13,567 bases of DNA from assembly GCA_023425225.1 (NCBI GenBank), contig JAFADB010000188.1:1-13567 (forward strand), given 5' to 3'. The notes beneath the pieces are model-generated. The model did no database searches, was not told where the DNA came from, and was given only the letters and a program-made list of their open reading frames with translations. Origin of the DNA: Pseudomonadota bacterium (GTDB lineage Bacteria; Pseudomonadota; Gammaproteobacteria; Xanthomonadales; Xanthomonadaceae). Below are positions 1-8,160 of this stretch, in pieces. The position numbers were made by a program, and so were the translations under genes. Each line of letters opens with the position of its first letter. The first letter of the stretch is position 1.

Positions 1-1
1 G

Positions 2-109
2 GCCATCCTGACCACGGTGATGACCGGCCCGCTGCTGACGCTGTTCGCCGGCCGCAAGCCGGCCGTCGCCGGCAGCGGCGATGCAGCGGATGCGAAGGCG
101 GTGCCGTAA
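2..109 (+). CDS. C-terminal end of a membrane transporter, probably a CPA2-type cation:proton antiporter (partial)
   Basis: Only the last 35 codons are present, ending in TAA at 107-109; the start lies left of the window. The translation opens with a hydrophobic helix containing MTGPLL and then turns into a short polar, Ala-rich tail. The MTGPLL segment is typical of the last transmembrane helix of Na+/H+ and K+/H+ antiporters of the CPA2 family (known from the family). Assigning this fragment to that family is inference from a very short stretch. It converges with the reductase gene at 369-1106 and has no visible link to the secretion genes. Another polytopic transporter cannot be excluded. 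Confidence 0.5.
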   Translation, partial: AILTTVMTGPLLTLFAGRKPAVAGSGDAADAKAVP

Positions 110-122
110 GGGCACGCAGCGT

Positions 123-149
123 GGCGACGGATCGGGAAACCGGATCGCC
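123..149 (+). terminator. Possible stem-loop after the antiporter gene
   Basis: About 13 bases after the stop codon at 109, GGC/GCC and GATC/GATC arms flank a GG-GAAA-CC hairpin with one bulged G. There is no T-run after it, so it is not a classic intrinsic terminator. Its position just past a stop codon, between convergent genes, makes a transcript-end or mRNA-stabilising role plausible. Little else is visible between 110 and 258. Confidence 0.3.
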
Positions 150-258
150 ATCGCCTCCGCACGGGCGCACTACCCTCGGGGGAACGCGGCAGCGAGCCGC
201 CGCCAGCAAGCAACCATCAGCCGCACTGGCGCGTCCACGCGCTGAACAATGAAACGTC

Positions 259-278
259 GTCCCCGCGAAAGCGGGGAC
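259..278. repeat. Short perfect palindrome (REP-like) between convergent genes
   Basis: GTCCCCGC and GCGGGGAC flank a GAAA loop, giving a perfect 8-bp stem with a GNRA-type tetraloop. It lies between the convergent antiporter and reductase genes. From memory, the phrase of C-rich arm, GAAA, G-rich arm followed by ACCCAGCGACTTT recurs in many Xanthomonas intergenic regions. It could serve as a bidirectional terminator. The remainder of 110-368 shows no gene. Confidence 0.6.
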
Positions 279-368
279 CCAGCGACTTTCGTCCGGATCA
301 CGCAAAAGCCTGCTGACTCGCGACTGCGCATACGCGCCGATTCCGCGGGTACCCGATCAGGGAACCTC

Positions 369-1106
369 CTACCCCATACCGCCGTTGACGCCGATCACCT
401 GGCCGTTGACGTAGCCGGCATCGTCCGAGCACAGGAACGCCACCAGCGCGGCGACGTCCTCGGGCGTGCCGGCACGGCCGGCGGGGACGAGCTGCTTGAG
501 CGTTTCCGGCGGGAACTGCCCTTCCGTCATCGCCCCCTGGATCACCCCGGGCGCGACCACATTGGCGGTGATGCCGCGGCTGGCCATCTCCCGCGCCAGC
601 GAGCGGGTGGCGCCATGCAGCGCGGATTTGGCCGCGGCGTAGTTGGCCTGGCCGCGGTTGCCGAGCACCGCCGCCACCGAGGACACGCTCACCACCCGGC
701 CCCAGCGCGTGCGCGCCATCGGCAACAGCAGCGGCTGGGTGACGTTGAAGAAACCGTGCAGCGAGACGTCGATGACGCGGCGCCACTGCGCCTGCGTCAT
801 CCCGGCCAGCGGCGCGTCGTCGTGGATGCCGGCGTTGTTGACCACCACCTGCACCGGCCCGGCCTGCAGCAGGGTCTCGATGGCGGCCTGGCTGGCATCG
901 TCATCGGCGACATCGAACGCCACCGCCTCGGCGCTGCCGCCGTCCTCTAGGATCCGCGCCACCAGGCGTTCGGCGCGCGCCACGTTGCCGTGCGCGTGCA
1001 CGATCACGTGCAGGCCGTCGCCGGCCAGCCGACGGCAGATGGCGCCGCCGATGTCGCCGCTGCCGCCGGTGACCAGCGCGCGGCGCAGGGAAGTGTTGTC
1101 TTTCAT
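369..1106 (-). CDS. fabG: 3-oxoacyl-ACP reductase-like short-chain dehydrogenase (FabG family, xanthomonadin/aryl-polyene type)
   Basis: This 245-aa protein has the full classical SDR layout: cofactor loop TGGSGDIG at residues 13-20, NNAG at 90-93, and catalytic Ser143, Tyr156 and Lys160 in the order expected for FabG. It probably reduces 3-oxoacyl-ACP with NADPH in the cytoplasm. The phrases NNAGIHDDAP and VIDVSLHGFFNVTQPL resemble, from memory, the FabG paralogues of aryl-polyene and xanthomonadin pigment clusters rather than housekeeping FabG. The Asn of the usual N-S-Y-K tetrad (expected at 115) is Ser. The ATG at 1106 starts just before the glycine-rich fold, with an AAGG about 5-9 nt upstream; an in-frame ATG five codons earlier is an alternative. 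The gene stands alone, divergent from tssA, and is not obviously part of the secretion locus. Confidence 0.85.
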   Translation of the reverse strand: MKDNTSLRRALVTGGSGDIGGAICRRLAGDGLHVIVHAHGNVARAERLVARILEDGGSAEAVAFDVADDDASQAAIETLLQAGPVQVVVNNAGIHDDAPLAGMTQAQWRRVIDVSLHGFFNVTQPLLLPMARTRWGRVVSVSSVAAVLGNRGQANYAAAKSALHGATRSLAREMASRGITANVVAPGVIQGAMTEGQFPPETLKQLVPAGRAGTPEDVAALVAFLCSDDAGYVNGQVIGVNGGMG

Positions 1107-1277
1107 GCCAGCCTTGTACATGTGCGAACAGGTGCAGCCGCGCAAGTCCGGCGCCTGCGCCCGGGAGTGTGCCAGACCCCCGCCGGCACGGGCACGCACG
1201 CGGCATTGCCGGCGCCGTCGCCGCGGGCCATCCGCGGCGCGCACAGTGACGTCGTGCACGCATGCGCGATGAGGCCG

Positions 1278-1305
1278 CCGACCGGGCGCGAGAGCACGCT
1301 AGAAT
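1278..1305 (+). promoter_or_regulatory. Candidate sigma-70 promoter for tssA
   Basis: TAGAAT at 1300-1305 matches the -10 consensus at five of six positions and lies about 30 bases before the tssA ATG. The best -35 candidate, CCGACC at 1278-1283 with a 16-bp spacer, is weak, so an activator may be needed or the call may be wrong. The same -10 hexamer is used at 12323-12328 for the right-hand gene. The 230-bp gap between the reductase and tssA holds no other gene I can see. Confidence 0.4.
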
Positions 1306-1336
1306 GCCCGCGCACCATCTCAAGACGAGAAACGCC

Positions 1337-2392
1337 ATGCTGGATCTGGATGACCTGCTGGCCCCGGTTTCGGATGACCATCCCGCGGGGGAAGACCTTT
1401 CCTTTTCGATCGAGTTCGACCGGATCCAGGAGTTCCGGCGCTTCGACGATCCCACCCTGGAACAGGGCGAGTGGCAGACGGACATCAAGTCCGCCGACTG
1501 GCCGGCCGCCCTGGCCGAAAGCGCGCAGCTGCTGCGCACCCGCACCAAGGACCTGCGCCTGGCCGGCTGGTTCGCCGAAGCCGGCGCCCAGACCGGCGGT
1601 TTCGCCGGGCTGGCGCAGGGCTACCGGCTGATCGCCGGGCTGTGCGAACGCTACTGGGAGCAGCTGCACCCGGTGGCCGTGGACGGCGACCAGGAAGAGC
1701 GCATCGGCAACATCAGCTGGCTGCTGGGCAATTCCCTGCAATGGCTGCGCGCCATTCCCATCGTGTCCGCCCCGCAGGGACGCTACGGCCTGGAAGCCTT
1801 CGAGATCGCGCGCGCCCATCACGCCAGCGGCGAGGAAGCTCCCGGCCAGCCGGGGCTGGAACTGCTGGAGGCCGCCCGTCGCGACACCCCGCACGACTTC
1901 TACCGCACGCGGCTGGAAAGCGTGGCCGAGTGCCTGCAGGCGCTGGATGGCCTGCGCGATGCGGTGGATGCCCGCCTGGGCCTGGACGGCCCCAGCTTCA
2001 GCGCCGTGCGCGAGCGGCTGGAGCACCTGCAGGCCACGCTCGTCCGCTTCGCGCGCGAGGCGGGGTTACTGGTGGACGCGGGGGACGCCCCGGCGACGCA
2101 GGCCGGCGACGACGAACCCGTGGAGGCCGTGCCCGCCGCGGCCGCAGGTACCGTACGCGGTCCGGCGCAGGCACCCGCCACCCGCAAGGAGGCGCTCGTG
2201 CAACTGCGCCAAGTCGCCGAGTTCTTCCGCCGCACCGAGCCGCACAGCCCGGTGGCCTATCTGGCGGAGAAGGCCGCGCGCTGGGGCGAGATGCCACTGC
2301 ACGTCTGGCTCAAGCGCGTGATCAAGGACGACAGCGTGCTGCACCAGATGGAAGAGATGCTCGACGTGGAGCAGAACCAGGATTATTCCTGA
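1337..2392 (+). CDS. tssA: Type VI secretion system protein TssA (short, TssA1-like)
   Basis: The product is 351 aa, close to the short TssA1 class (about 340-350 aa) rather than the long forms near 500 aa. The ImpA-type N-terminal domain covers roughly residues 8-145, with PAGEDL at 16-21 and conserved DIKSADWPAAL and LRLAGWFAEA blocks. A flexible Ala/Pro/acidic linker (about 247-283) leads to the conserved C-terminal segment FFRRTEPHSPVAYLAEKAARWG (from 296) ending in an acidic tail. TssA is a cytoplasmic ring protein that joins the membrane complex and baseplate and helps prime tail tube/sheath assembly. The ATG at 1337 puts the conserved MLDLDDLLAPV at the N-terminus; a GAGAAA stretch upstream is a weak ribosome site. 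The gene converges on the minus-strand secretion operon, so it is transcribed separately. Confidence 0.93.
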   Translation: MLDLDDLLAPVSDDHPAGEDLSFSIEFDRIQEFRRFDDPTLEQGEWQTDIKSADWPAALAESAQLLRTRTKDLRLAGWFAEAGAQTGGFAGLAQGYRLIAGLCERYWEQLHPVAVDGDQEERIGNISWLLGNSLQWLRAIPIVSAPQGRYGLEAFEIARAHHASGEEAPGQPGLELLEAARRDTPHDFYRTRLESVAECLQALDGLRDAVDARLGLDGPSFSAVRERLEHLQATLVRFAREAGLLVDAGDAPATQAGDDEPVEAVPAAAAGTVRGPAQAPATRKEALVQLRQVAEFFRRTEPHSPVAYLAEKAARWGEMPLHVWLKRVIKDDSVLHQMEEMLDVEQNQDYS

Positions 2393-2476
2393 GCCGCTGA
2401 GCTCACGCCTGGGGCGACGCGGGCCCCGAAAGGGACCGCATATGACGTCGATCCGGGGTGCGGCCCTGGGCCTTCA

Positions 2477-2632
2477 CCCCCTCCCCTTCTCCCGCGTGCG
2501 GGGCCACGGCCCCCTTTTCGGGGGAAGGTGGCGCGCAGCGCCGGAAGGGGAAGCTTTTGCTGTTGCTTTCCCATGCTCCAAGCAACCCCCATCCGTCCTT
2601 CGGGCACCTTCCCCCGCACGCGGGAGAAGGGA
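2477..2632. repeat. Inverted pair of REP-like palindromic repeats between tssA and the OmpA-type gene
   Basis: The stretch 2393-2683 has no credible gene. It carries CCCTTCTCCCGCGTGCGGGG at 2484-2503 and its exact 20-base reverse complement at 2612-2631, each arm also palindromic internally. Inside lie GGGGGAAGGTG (2519-2529), matched by CACCTTCCCCC (2606-2615), and a GGCGC-GCA-GCGCC hairpin near 2530-2542. From memory, the combination CCTTCTCCCGC/GCGGGAGAAGGTGGCGC...GCGCC is a very common intergenic repeat in Xanthomonadaceae. Two opposed copies could fold into a long cruciform or RNA hairpin and act as a bidirectional terminator for the two convergent units. A BIME-like or miniature transposable origin is inference. 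Confidence 0.75.
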
Positions 2633-2683
2633 ACTTGCCCACATGGCATTACGCAGGAAGCCGGCCATTCGGCGCCGCCGCCG

Positions 2684-3475
2684 TCAGAGCACCTTGAACT
2701 CGATGCGGCGGTTGCGTGCGCGTCCCTCCGCGGTGGCGTTGTCGGCCACCGGCTCGTCGGCTCCCTTGCCCAGCGCGGTCAGCCCGGCGGCCGCGATACC
2801 GTGCTGCGCCAGGTAGGCACGCACCGCCTGCGCGCGCGCCTGGCTCAACGCCAGGTTGGACTGCGGCTGGCCGACGTTGTCGGTGTGGCCGACGATCTGC
2901 ACCTTCACATCGTCCATTTCGCGCATCCTGGCCACCATCTCGTCGAGGATGGCCATGCCCTTGGGCGTCAGCCTGGCGCTGCCGCTCTCGAACTCGATGA
3001 TGCGGTTGGCGAGCGTGGCATCGAGCACGTCCTGCTCGGAGCCGCCGACCTTCAGGCCGTTGGTCACGGTGTAGGACGTGTTGCTGGCCACGCTCAGTTC
3101 GCTGAGCACCTGCTGCCGCTGCGCCTCGTTGGGCACCTGCCCGCTGATGCGCACCGACTGCCCGTTCACCTCGAGCTTGCCGTCATGCACGCGCTGGATT
3201 CCCGGCCCGAGCATGTTGGCGACGTACTCGCCCCAGTTGGGCGGGGTGGGAATGTCCTGCACCTGCACCCGGTCGACCACGCGCGCGGCGCCGTAGATCC
3301 CGCGCAGGCCGCCGAGGATGCGCTGCTTGGTGGCCTCGTCGGGCACCACGCCCTCGGCGATCACCGGGCGCTCGTCGGCGCGGGACGGGGACTGGGCCCG
3401 TGCCGGGGCGATGGGCGCCACGGCGCAGGCCAGGCACAGGACGGTCGCGGCCAAGGAGAGAAGTCGCATGCTCAT
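2684..3475 (-). CDS. T6SS-associated periplasmic BON/OmpA-type peptidoglycan-binding protein (TagN-like)
   Basis: The product is 263 aa. Residues 1-27 look like a Sec signal peptide cut after ARA (ARA-Q); the Cys residues at 14 and 17 do not form a good lipobox. A central part (about 100-145, LEVNGQSVRISGQVPNEAQ) resembles a BON fold. The C-terminal OmpA domain (about 155-263) has GHTDNVG at 196-202 with Asp199, Arg214 in LSQARAQAVR, and GRARNRRIEF at 251-260, the residues used to hold meso-diaminopimelate. It should anchor the secretion apparatus to peptidoglycan. The ATG at 3475 overlaps the tagF stop as ATGA; an ATG two codons later is an alternative start. The order tssM-tagF-OmpA recalls Acinetobacter tagN. 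It is the last gene of the operon. Confidence 0.85.
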   Translation of the reverse strand: MSMRLLSLAATVLCLACAVAPIAPARAQSPSRADERPVIAEGVVPDEATKQRILGGLRGIYGAARVVDRVQVQDIPTPPNWGEYVANMLGPGIQRVHDGKLEVNGQSVRISGQVPNEAQRQQVLSELSVASNTSYTVTNGLKVGGSEQDVLDATLANRIIEFESGSARLTPKGMAILDEMVARMREMDDVKVQIVGHTDNVGQPQSNLALSQARAQAVRAYLAQHGIAAAGLTALGKGADEPVADNATAEGRARNRRIEFKVL

Positions 3476-4446
3476 GTTCCCAGGAAGGTTTCGCCGAACA
3501 GCGCGCGCGCGGTCTTCAGGCTGACCTCGTCGCGCTCCAGGTGGGTCGCCAGCCGGTTGAGGGCGTAGTCGCCGGCCAGGTACTCGTCCACCCATTCGGC
3601 ATCGGCGATGTGGATGAGGAAATCGCCGGCCTGGCGCGGATCCATCGCCGCATGCAGCGCGTGCGGATCGGCGCCGCCGAATCCGACCAGCAGCTGCGGT
3701 GTCGGCGCATCGCGCACCAGTACCGCCAGTTCGAAATCGCCGCGCCCGAGGAAGGCGGCGACGATGTCCAGCCAGAACGCGGCCACCAGCGGCCGGTAGA
3801 TCGCATCGCGCGGCAGCGGGAACAGCAGCGCGCGGTCGATCGCCAGGCTGCCGCCGGTCAGCAGCGGCTGCAGCAGCAGCCCCAGCGCGGGCAGCACCTG
3901 CCGCAGGTGCAGCGGGTCGTGGCCGGCATCCTCCAGCAGCGCCTGCAGCGTGCCGACGCTCTGGATGTCGAGGAAGTCCTGGAAGGTGGCGTGGTAGGCG
4001 GCCACGTCCGGACTCAGCGAATAGCGGGTCTCGGCCAGCGCCGCCAATGCCGTATCGTCGCCGGCGGCCTGGCGGGCCTGGCGCGACAGCCCCGACCACA
4101 CCCGGGCCATCGCCAGAGGACTCAGGCCGATGAAGCGCAGCGGCTCGGCCACCTCGAAGCGCACCGCCGACAGGAACGGGAAGCGCCGCTGCGAGGCATC
4201 GCGGCTGGGCAGCAGGTGGCCGCACAGCACCACCTTGCTGCGCGAGCCCAGGAACGCGTAGTGCACGTCCGGAGCCTCGTCGTAGATGCGCTTCCAGTTC
4301 AGGTTCTGGCTCAGCGCCTCGACCCCGGCGCCGGCCCAGCGGTCCAGCCACGCCAGCAACTGGTGGTTGTCCGAGGCGCGCACGAAATCGCCGCGGGTGG
4401 GGATCTTGCCGAAGTAGCAGACCGCTGCGTTGACCTCGCGGCTCAT
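3472..4446 (-). CDS. tagF: Type VI secretion system post-translational regulator TagF (ImpM/DUF2094)
   Basis: The N-terminus contains CYFGKIPTRGDFVR (residues 10-23), the signature opening of the TagF/ImpM family. At 324 aa it is longer than the Pseudomonas aeruginosa TagF (about 230 aa), with an extra C-terminal half rich in short conserved hydrophobic blocks (for example LLVGFGGADP). TagF proteins repress T6SS assembly or firing, in several bacteria together with or instead of the PpkA/PppA threonine kinase and phosphatase (family knowledge). No kinase, phosphatase or Fha gene is in this window. The ATG at 4446 overlaps the tssM stop as ATGA and is preceded by AAGGAGG six bases upstream, a strong ribosome site. 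It overlaps the following OmpA-type gene by four bases as well. Confidence 0.92.
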   Translation of the reverse strand: MSREVNAAVCYFGKIPTRGDFVRASDNHQLLAWLDRWAGAGVEALSQNLNWKRIYDEAPDVHYAFLGSRSKVVLCGHLLPSRDASQRRFPFLSAVRFEVAEPLRFIGLSPLAMARVWSGLSRQARQAAGDDTALAALAETRYSLSPDVAAYHATFQDFLDIQSVGTLQALLEDAGHDPLHLRQVLPALGLLLQPLLTGGSLAIDRALLFPLPRDAIYRPLVAAFWLDIVAAFLGRGDFELAVLVRDAPTPQLLVGFGGADPHALHAAMDPRQAGDFLIHIADAEWVDEYLAGDYALNRLATHLERDEVSLKTARALFGETFLGT

Positions 4447-7400
4447 TCGTCGCCTCCTTGCTTCGCTGCGGCCGCGGTGGCCGCGTTCGGTTCCGGCGCG
4501 GCCGCCGGGGTGCCCGCCACGGTGGCCGGCAGCTGCAGTCCCTTCTGCCAGGCACTGCCCTCGCTGGCGGTGCCGGCGCGCCTGACGATGCGCATCTCCA
4601 CCGGCACCGCGATGCCGTCGCGCTTCCACACCACCCCGCGCTCGCCCTCGTACTCGCCGCTTTCCATCATGCGGGTGAAGGCATTGGAGCCGGAGGCGGC
4701 AAAGACCTCCACCGTGCGCCCGTCGCTGGCCACCGCGGTGATGCGCGCGCCCGGCACCGCGCCGGGGTTGGGATACTGCATGGTCGTCCACTGCGGCGTG
4801 GTGTTGCGGTAGCGCAGCACCTGCCCGTCGATCTCGACGGTGTACTCGACCGCGCCGGTGGCCGGCGCGGGCAGGATCTCGAAGATGGTCGAGTCCTGCG
4901 ACTGGCCCGCCTGGCCGCTGACCCAGTTGCCGTAGTTGGCCACCAGCGGGTTGGACAGGGTGATGCCCAGCCCGGCCCAGCGGCGCGCTTCCAGCAACGG
5001 GCCTCGCTGGATCACCAGCGTGCCCAGCGCGTCCTTGTTGAAGGCCGAGATGCTGCCGGTGGGACCGAAGATCGCGGCGATGTCGCCGGTGGCGGCATCC
5101 ACGTCCGAGCCCAGGTTGAACGGATACTGGCGCCCGATGCCGTTGCTGAAGGGCTGGTACACCTGCGCCGTCCACACCCGGTTGATCTCCTGCTCGGTGG
5201 GCGCGACCAGCGCGGCGAAGGTCTGCGTCAACGGCCGCAGCAGCAACGGACGCAAGGTCTCGCGCTGGGCATCGTCGATGCCGGCGAGCATCTGCTCGTC
5301 CACCAGCGCCAGCGCCGCGCTGAGCTCGGAGCCTTCGTTGCTGAAGGTATCCTGCATCAGCTTGCGGGTGCCGATGCCGGTCTCGCCCTGGTTCCTTATC
5401 GCGTTGAGCCGGCTGCGCAGCTTGCCCAGCTGGTCGAAGTAGACGTCCTCCAGCGAGGGCTGGCCGTCGTGCCTGGCGGTCAGCCGCACCAGCGCGTCGA
5501 AGGCCTTGCCGACCGGCCCGACCGGCACCTTGGTCGCGGGCTCGGCGGCCGGATCGCGACGCAGCACGACACGGCGGAACCAGGCGACGAAGCCGCCGGC
5601 GGCCTGCCGCGCCTGCGCATCGGCGGCCGGGTTGTCCCACACCGTCTGCTCGGTGAGCTTGTCCAGCAGCCGGCGCAGCGGCGAGTTGGCCGGATCGCCG
5701 AGGCGGTTCATCGCTGCCACCGCCTGGTCGAAGTCCTTGAACGTGGCCACGCTCAGGCCCTTGGCGAACTTGCGCCACTCCTGCGCATATTCCTGCTTGT
5801 ACAGCGTGGTCAGTTCGCGGGCGATGTGCTCGGGGCTGCCGGCCAGCGACAGGTCGTTCTGCTCGGTGGCGTCGAGCACCCAGTCCTGGGTGCTGAGCTG
5901 GGTATTGGCGGCCTCGCCGATGGCGTCCTTGACGTATTCCTGCCAGGCCTGGCGCGAGAACGCGCCGGAGATGGCGTAGCTGCCGGTGATCGCGTCGCGG
6001 TTGAACTCCTCGCCCAGCAACGCGTTGACGGTGACGGTGGGGAAGCGCGAGGCGGCGCGCGCCTTGATCTGCGCGAACACGCGCTGCATCGCCGGCTGGC
6101 CCTTCATCACCTGCGCCAGCGCCTGGCGGCTGTCGTTGACCAGCGCCACCTTGGTCTGCACCTGCGGCCAGTCGCGGTCACCGGACTGCGCCACGTAGAA
6201 GCTCATCAGCTTCTCGGCCGCGCGCGCCATGTCCTCGCGGCTCATCTGGCCGCGGTTGGCATCGAGCCAGCCGCGCCAGAACAGCGTCAGCTGCTGCGCC
6301 AGGTGGGCGCCTTCCACGCGCTTGCGATCGCCCAGCATCAGGTAGGTCTTGAGCGCGTTGTAGACATCGTTGGTGTCGCTGGGCGAGGCCTCCTGGTAGA
6401 GCACGCTGGCCTGCGCCGCGCCGCCGGCCGCGGCCTGGGACGGCTGGCCGAGATGCTCGCGCTCGGAAACCGCCTGCGACAGGAATGCCTCCAGCCGCGC
6501 GGTGGTCGGCTCGACCATGACCTGGCGCATGCCCTTGAAGTACTCGTCCAGCAGCTTGCGGCGGATGTTGTCGCCCTGGTACAGGCCCAGGTGGGTGGTG
6601 ATGCCACCCTGGCGGTCGTAGCGCTCGACCTGCGCCAGCCGGTCCTGCAGCAGCAGCAGCGCGTCGATGCGCGATTTCAGGTCCACCTTGCCCTGCTGCA
6701 GCTGCACCGCCTGCTGCAGGTCGCGGGTGGCGTTGTCCACCAGACGCGCATTGGTGGTGTAGGACCAGCTCCACAGCCCCAGCGCGACCGCCAGCACGCC
6801 GACCGCGCCCAGGAACACCGCATAGCGCAGGCGGTTCTGCCGCGGGCTGGAATACTGCCGCACCAGCTGCCTGTCGGCGAAGATGACCTTGCGGAACAGG
6901 TCCCGGAGGAAGTAGGCGTCGCGCCCTTCCGGCACGCGGTCGCCCTGCGGCGGCTGCCCCTGCAGCGCGAACTGGCGGCCGACGCGCTCGGAGGCGTAAT
7001 GCACCGACTGCCCCTCCTGCAGCGCGCTGGAAAAGTAGAAGCCGCGGAACACCGGCTTGAACTGGTACGGGTTCTCCTCGAACAGGGTGGCGATGAAGGT
7101 GCGCAGCGCCGGCTTGATGCCGACGAATTCCAGCGGCAGCGTCAGCAGCCCCGGCGGCACCTCGCGCCCGCGCAGCATCGCCATGTGCGCCAGGCTCATC
7201 TCCTTGACGCCCTCGGCCAGTTCGTCGAAATGCTGGTCGAAGGCGACCAGCGCATCGGTCTGCGCATGCGGGTCGAACGGCAGCGTCGCGCCCCACACGC
7301 CCTCGCGTTCGCCCGGGTCCAGGTGCTGGAAGAACTCGGAGAAGCCGGCGATCAGATCGGCCTTGGTGAACACCACGTAGATCGGCGCGAACACCTCCAG

Positions 7401-8141
7401 CCGCTCGGCGATCTCCTGCACGCGCTGGCGCAGGTTCTTGGCCAGCTCCATCGCGAACTCGGGCTTGCTGCCGGACAGCTCGGCGATGCTGGCGGCGATG
7501 ATGATGCCGTTGATCGGCGCGCGTGGGCGGTGCTTCTTGAGCAGGCCGAGGAAGGTCAGCCACTCGAAGCGGTCCTCGACGCTGACCGAGTAGCGCCCCG
7601 CCGTGTCGAGCACGATGCCCTGGGTGGTGAAGTACCAGTCGCAGTTGCGGGTGCCGCCGATGCCCTGCACCACATTGCCGCGCGCGTCCTCGAACGGGAA
7701 CTGCAGGCCCGAGTTGAGGATGGCCGTGCTCTTGCCGGCGGCCGGGTTGCCAATGATCACGTACCAGGGCAGTTCGTACAGCGCGGCATTGCCCTTGAGC
7801 ATGCCGATCCGCGAGGACTTGATCGCCTTGACCGCCTCGAGCATGCGCGTGCGCAGCGCTTCGGTATCGCCGCGGTTGCCGCCCTGTGCGGTGGCCACGG
7901 CATGATCGGCCTGCTCCTGCACCATCGCATCCAGGCCGCGCGCGGCACGCCGCGCCAGCCAGCGTCGCACCAGCCAGACCAGCAGGGCCACCCCCAGCGC
8001 GATGGCCAGCACGATCGCGGCCCACACGCCGATCTCGCGCAGGCCGTCCTGGCCGAAGTAGCCCACGCCGGCGGCCACCACCAGGCCAAGGATCATCCAC
8101 AGGCGGTAGTCGCTGAGGTAGTACCTGAGATTGCTCACCAT
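4443..8141 (-). CDS. tssM: Type VI secretion system inner-membrane protein TssM (IcmF)
   Basis: This 1,232-aa protein is the core of the T6SS membrane complex, spanning the inner membrane and contacting TssJ and TssL. Two N-terminal membrane helices (about 15-29 and 38-58) precede a cytoplasmic NTPase domain with Walker A GNPAAGKS at 131-138, DTAG at 179-182 and TKAD at 259-262. A third helix (about 440-461) leads to the large periplasmic IcmF-related part, ending in a beta-rich IcmF_C domain around 1080-1190 and a low-complexity Ala-rich tail of about 36 residues. The intact Walker A suggests nucleotide binding, although some TssM proteins function without it. The ATG at 8141 has AGGA six bases upstream; GTG at 8138 is an alternative. 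It starts 19 bases after the ketosynthase-like gene and overlaps tagF. Confidence 0.97.
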   Translation of the reverse strand: MVSNLRYYLSDYRLWMILGLVVAAGVGYFGQDGLREIGVWAAIVLAIALGVALLVWLVRRWLARRAARGLDAMVQEQADHAVATAQGGNRGDTEALRTRMLEAVKAIKSSRIGMLKGNAALYELPWYVIIGNPAAGKSTAILNSGLQFPFEDARGNVVQGIGGTRNCDWYFTTQGIVLDTAGRYSVSVEDRFEWLTFLGLLKKHRPRAPINGIIIAASIAELSGSKPEFAMELAKNLRQRVQEIAERLEVFAPIYVVFTKADLIAGFSEFFQHLDPGEREGVWGATLPFDPHAQTDALVAFDQHFDELAEGVKEMSLAHMAMLRGREVPPGLLTLPLEFVGIKPALRTFIATLFEENPYQFKPVFRGFYFSSALQEGQSVHYASERVGRQFALQGQPPQGDRVPEGRDAYFLRDLFRKVIFADRQLVRQYSSPRQNRLRYAVFLGAVGVLAVALGLWSWSYTTNARLVDNATRDLQQAVQLQQGKVDLKSRIDALLLLQDRLAQVERYDRQGGITTHLGLYQGDNIRRKLLDEYFKGMRQVMVEPTTARLEAFLSQAVSEREHLGQPSQAAAGGAAQASVLYQEASPSDTNDVYNALKTYLMLGDRKRVEGAHLAQQLTLFWRGWLDANRGQMSREDMARAAEKLMSFYVAQSGDRDWPQVQTKVALVNDSRQALAQVMKGQPAMQRVFAQIKARAASRFPTVTVNALLGEEFNRDAITGSYAISGAFSRQAWQEYVKDAIGEAANTQLSTQDWVLDATEQNDLSLAGSPEHIARELTTLYKQEYAQEWRKFAKGLSVATFKDFDQAVAAMNRLGDPANSPLRRLLDKLTEQTVWDNPAADAQARQAAGGFVAWFRRVVLRRDPAAEPATKVPVGPVGKAFDALVRLTARHDGQPSLEDVYFDQLGKLRSRLNAIRNQGETGIGTRKLMQDTFSNEGSELSAALALVDEQMLAGIDDAQRETLRPLLLRPLTQTFAALVAPTEQEINRVWTAQVYQPFSNGIGRQYPFNLGSDVDAATGDIAAIFGPTGSISAFNKDALGTLVIQRGPLLEARRWAGLGITLSNPLVANYGNWVSGQAGQSQDSTIFEILPAPATGAVEYTVEIDGQVLRYRNTTPQWTTMQYPNPGAVPGARITAVASDGRTVEVFAASGSNAFTRMMESGEYEGERGVVWKRDGIAVPVEMRIVRRAGTASEGSAWQKGLQLPATVAGTPAAAPEPNAATAAAAKQGGDE

Positions 8142-8160
8142 CACGTCCTGTTCGGATGCT

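Noticed and set aside
249..950. Plus-strand open frame of 233 codons over the reductase gene
   Set aside because: It is the complement of a clear SDR gene, begins in an intergenic palindrome, and its product is His/Arg-rich low complexity.
2442..2816. Small open frames crossing 2393-2683 on both strands
   Set aside because: They run through REP-like palindromes and into the OmpA-type gene in the wrong frame; products are Pro/Arg-rich with no family resemblance.
3400..4812. Plus-strand open frame of 470 codons opposite tagF
   Set aside because: Antisense to a well-supported TagF with ATGA couplings on both sides; no motif or ribosome site.
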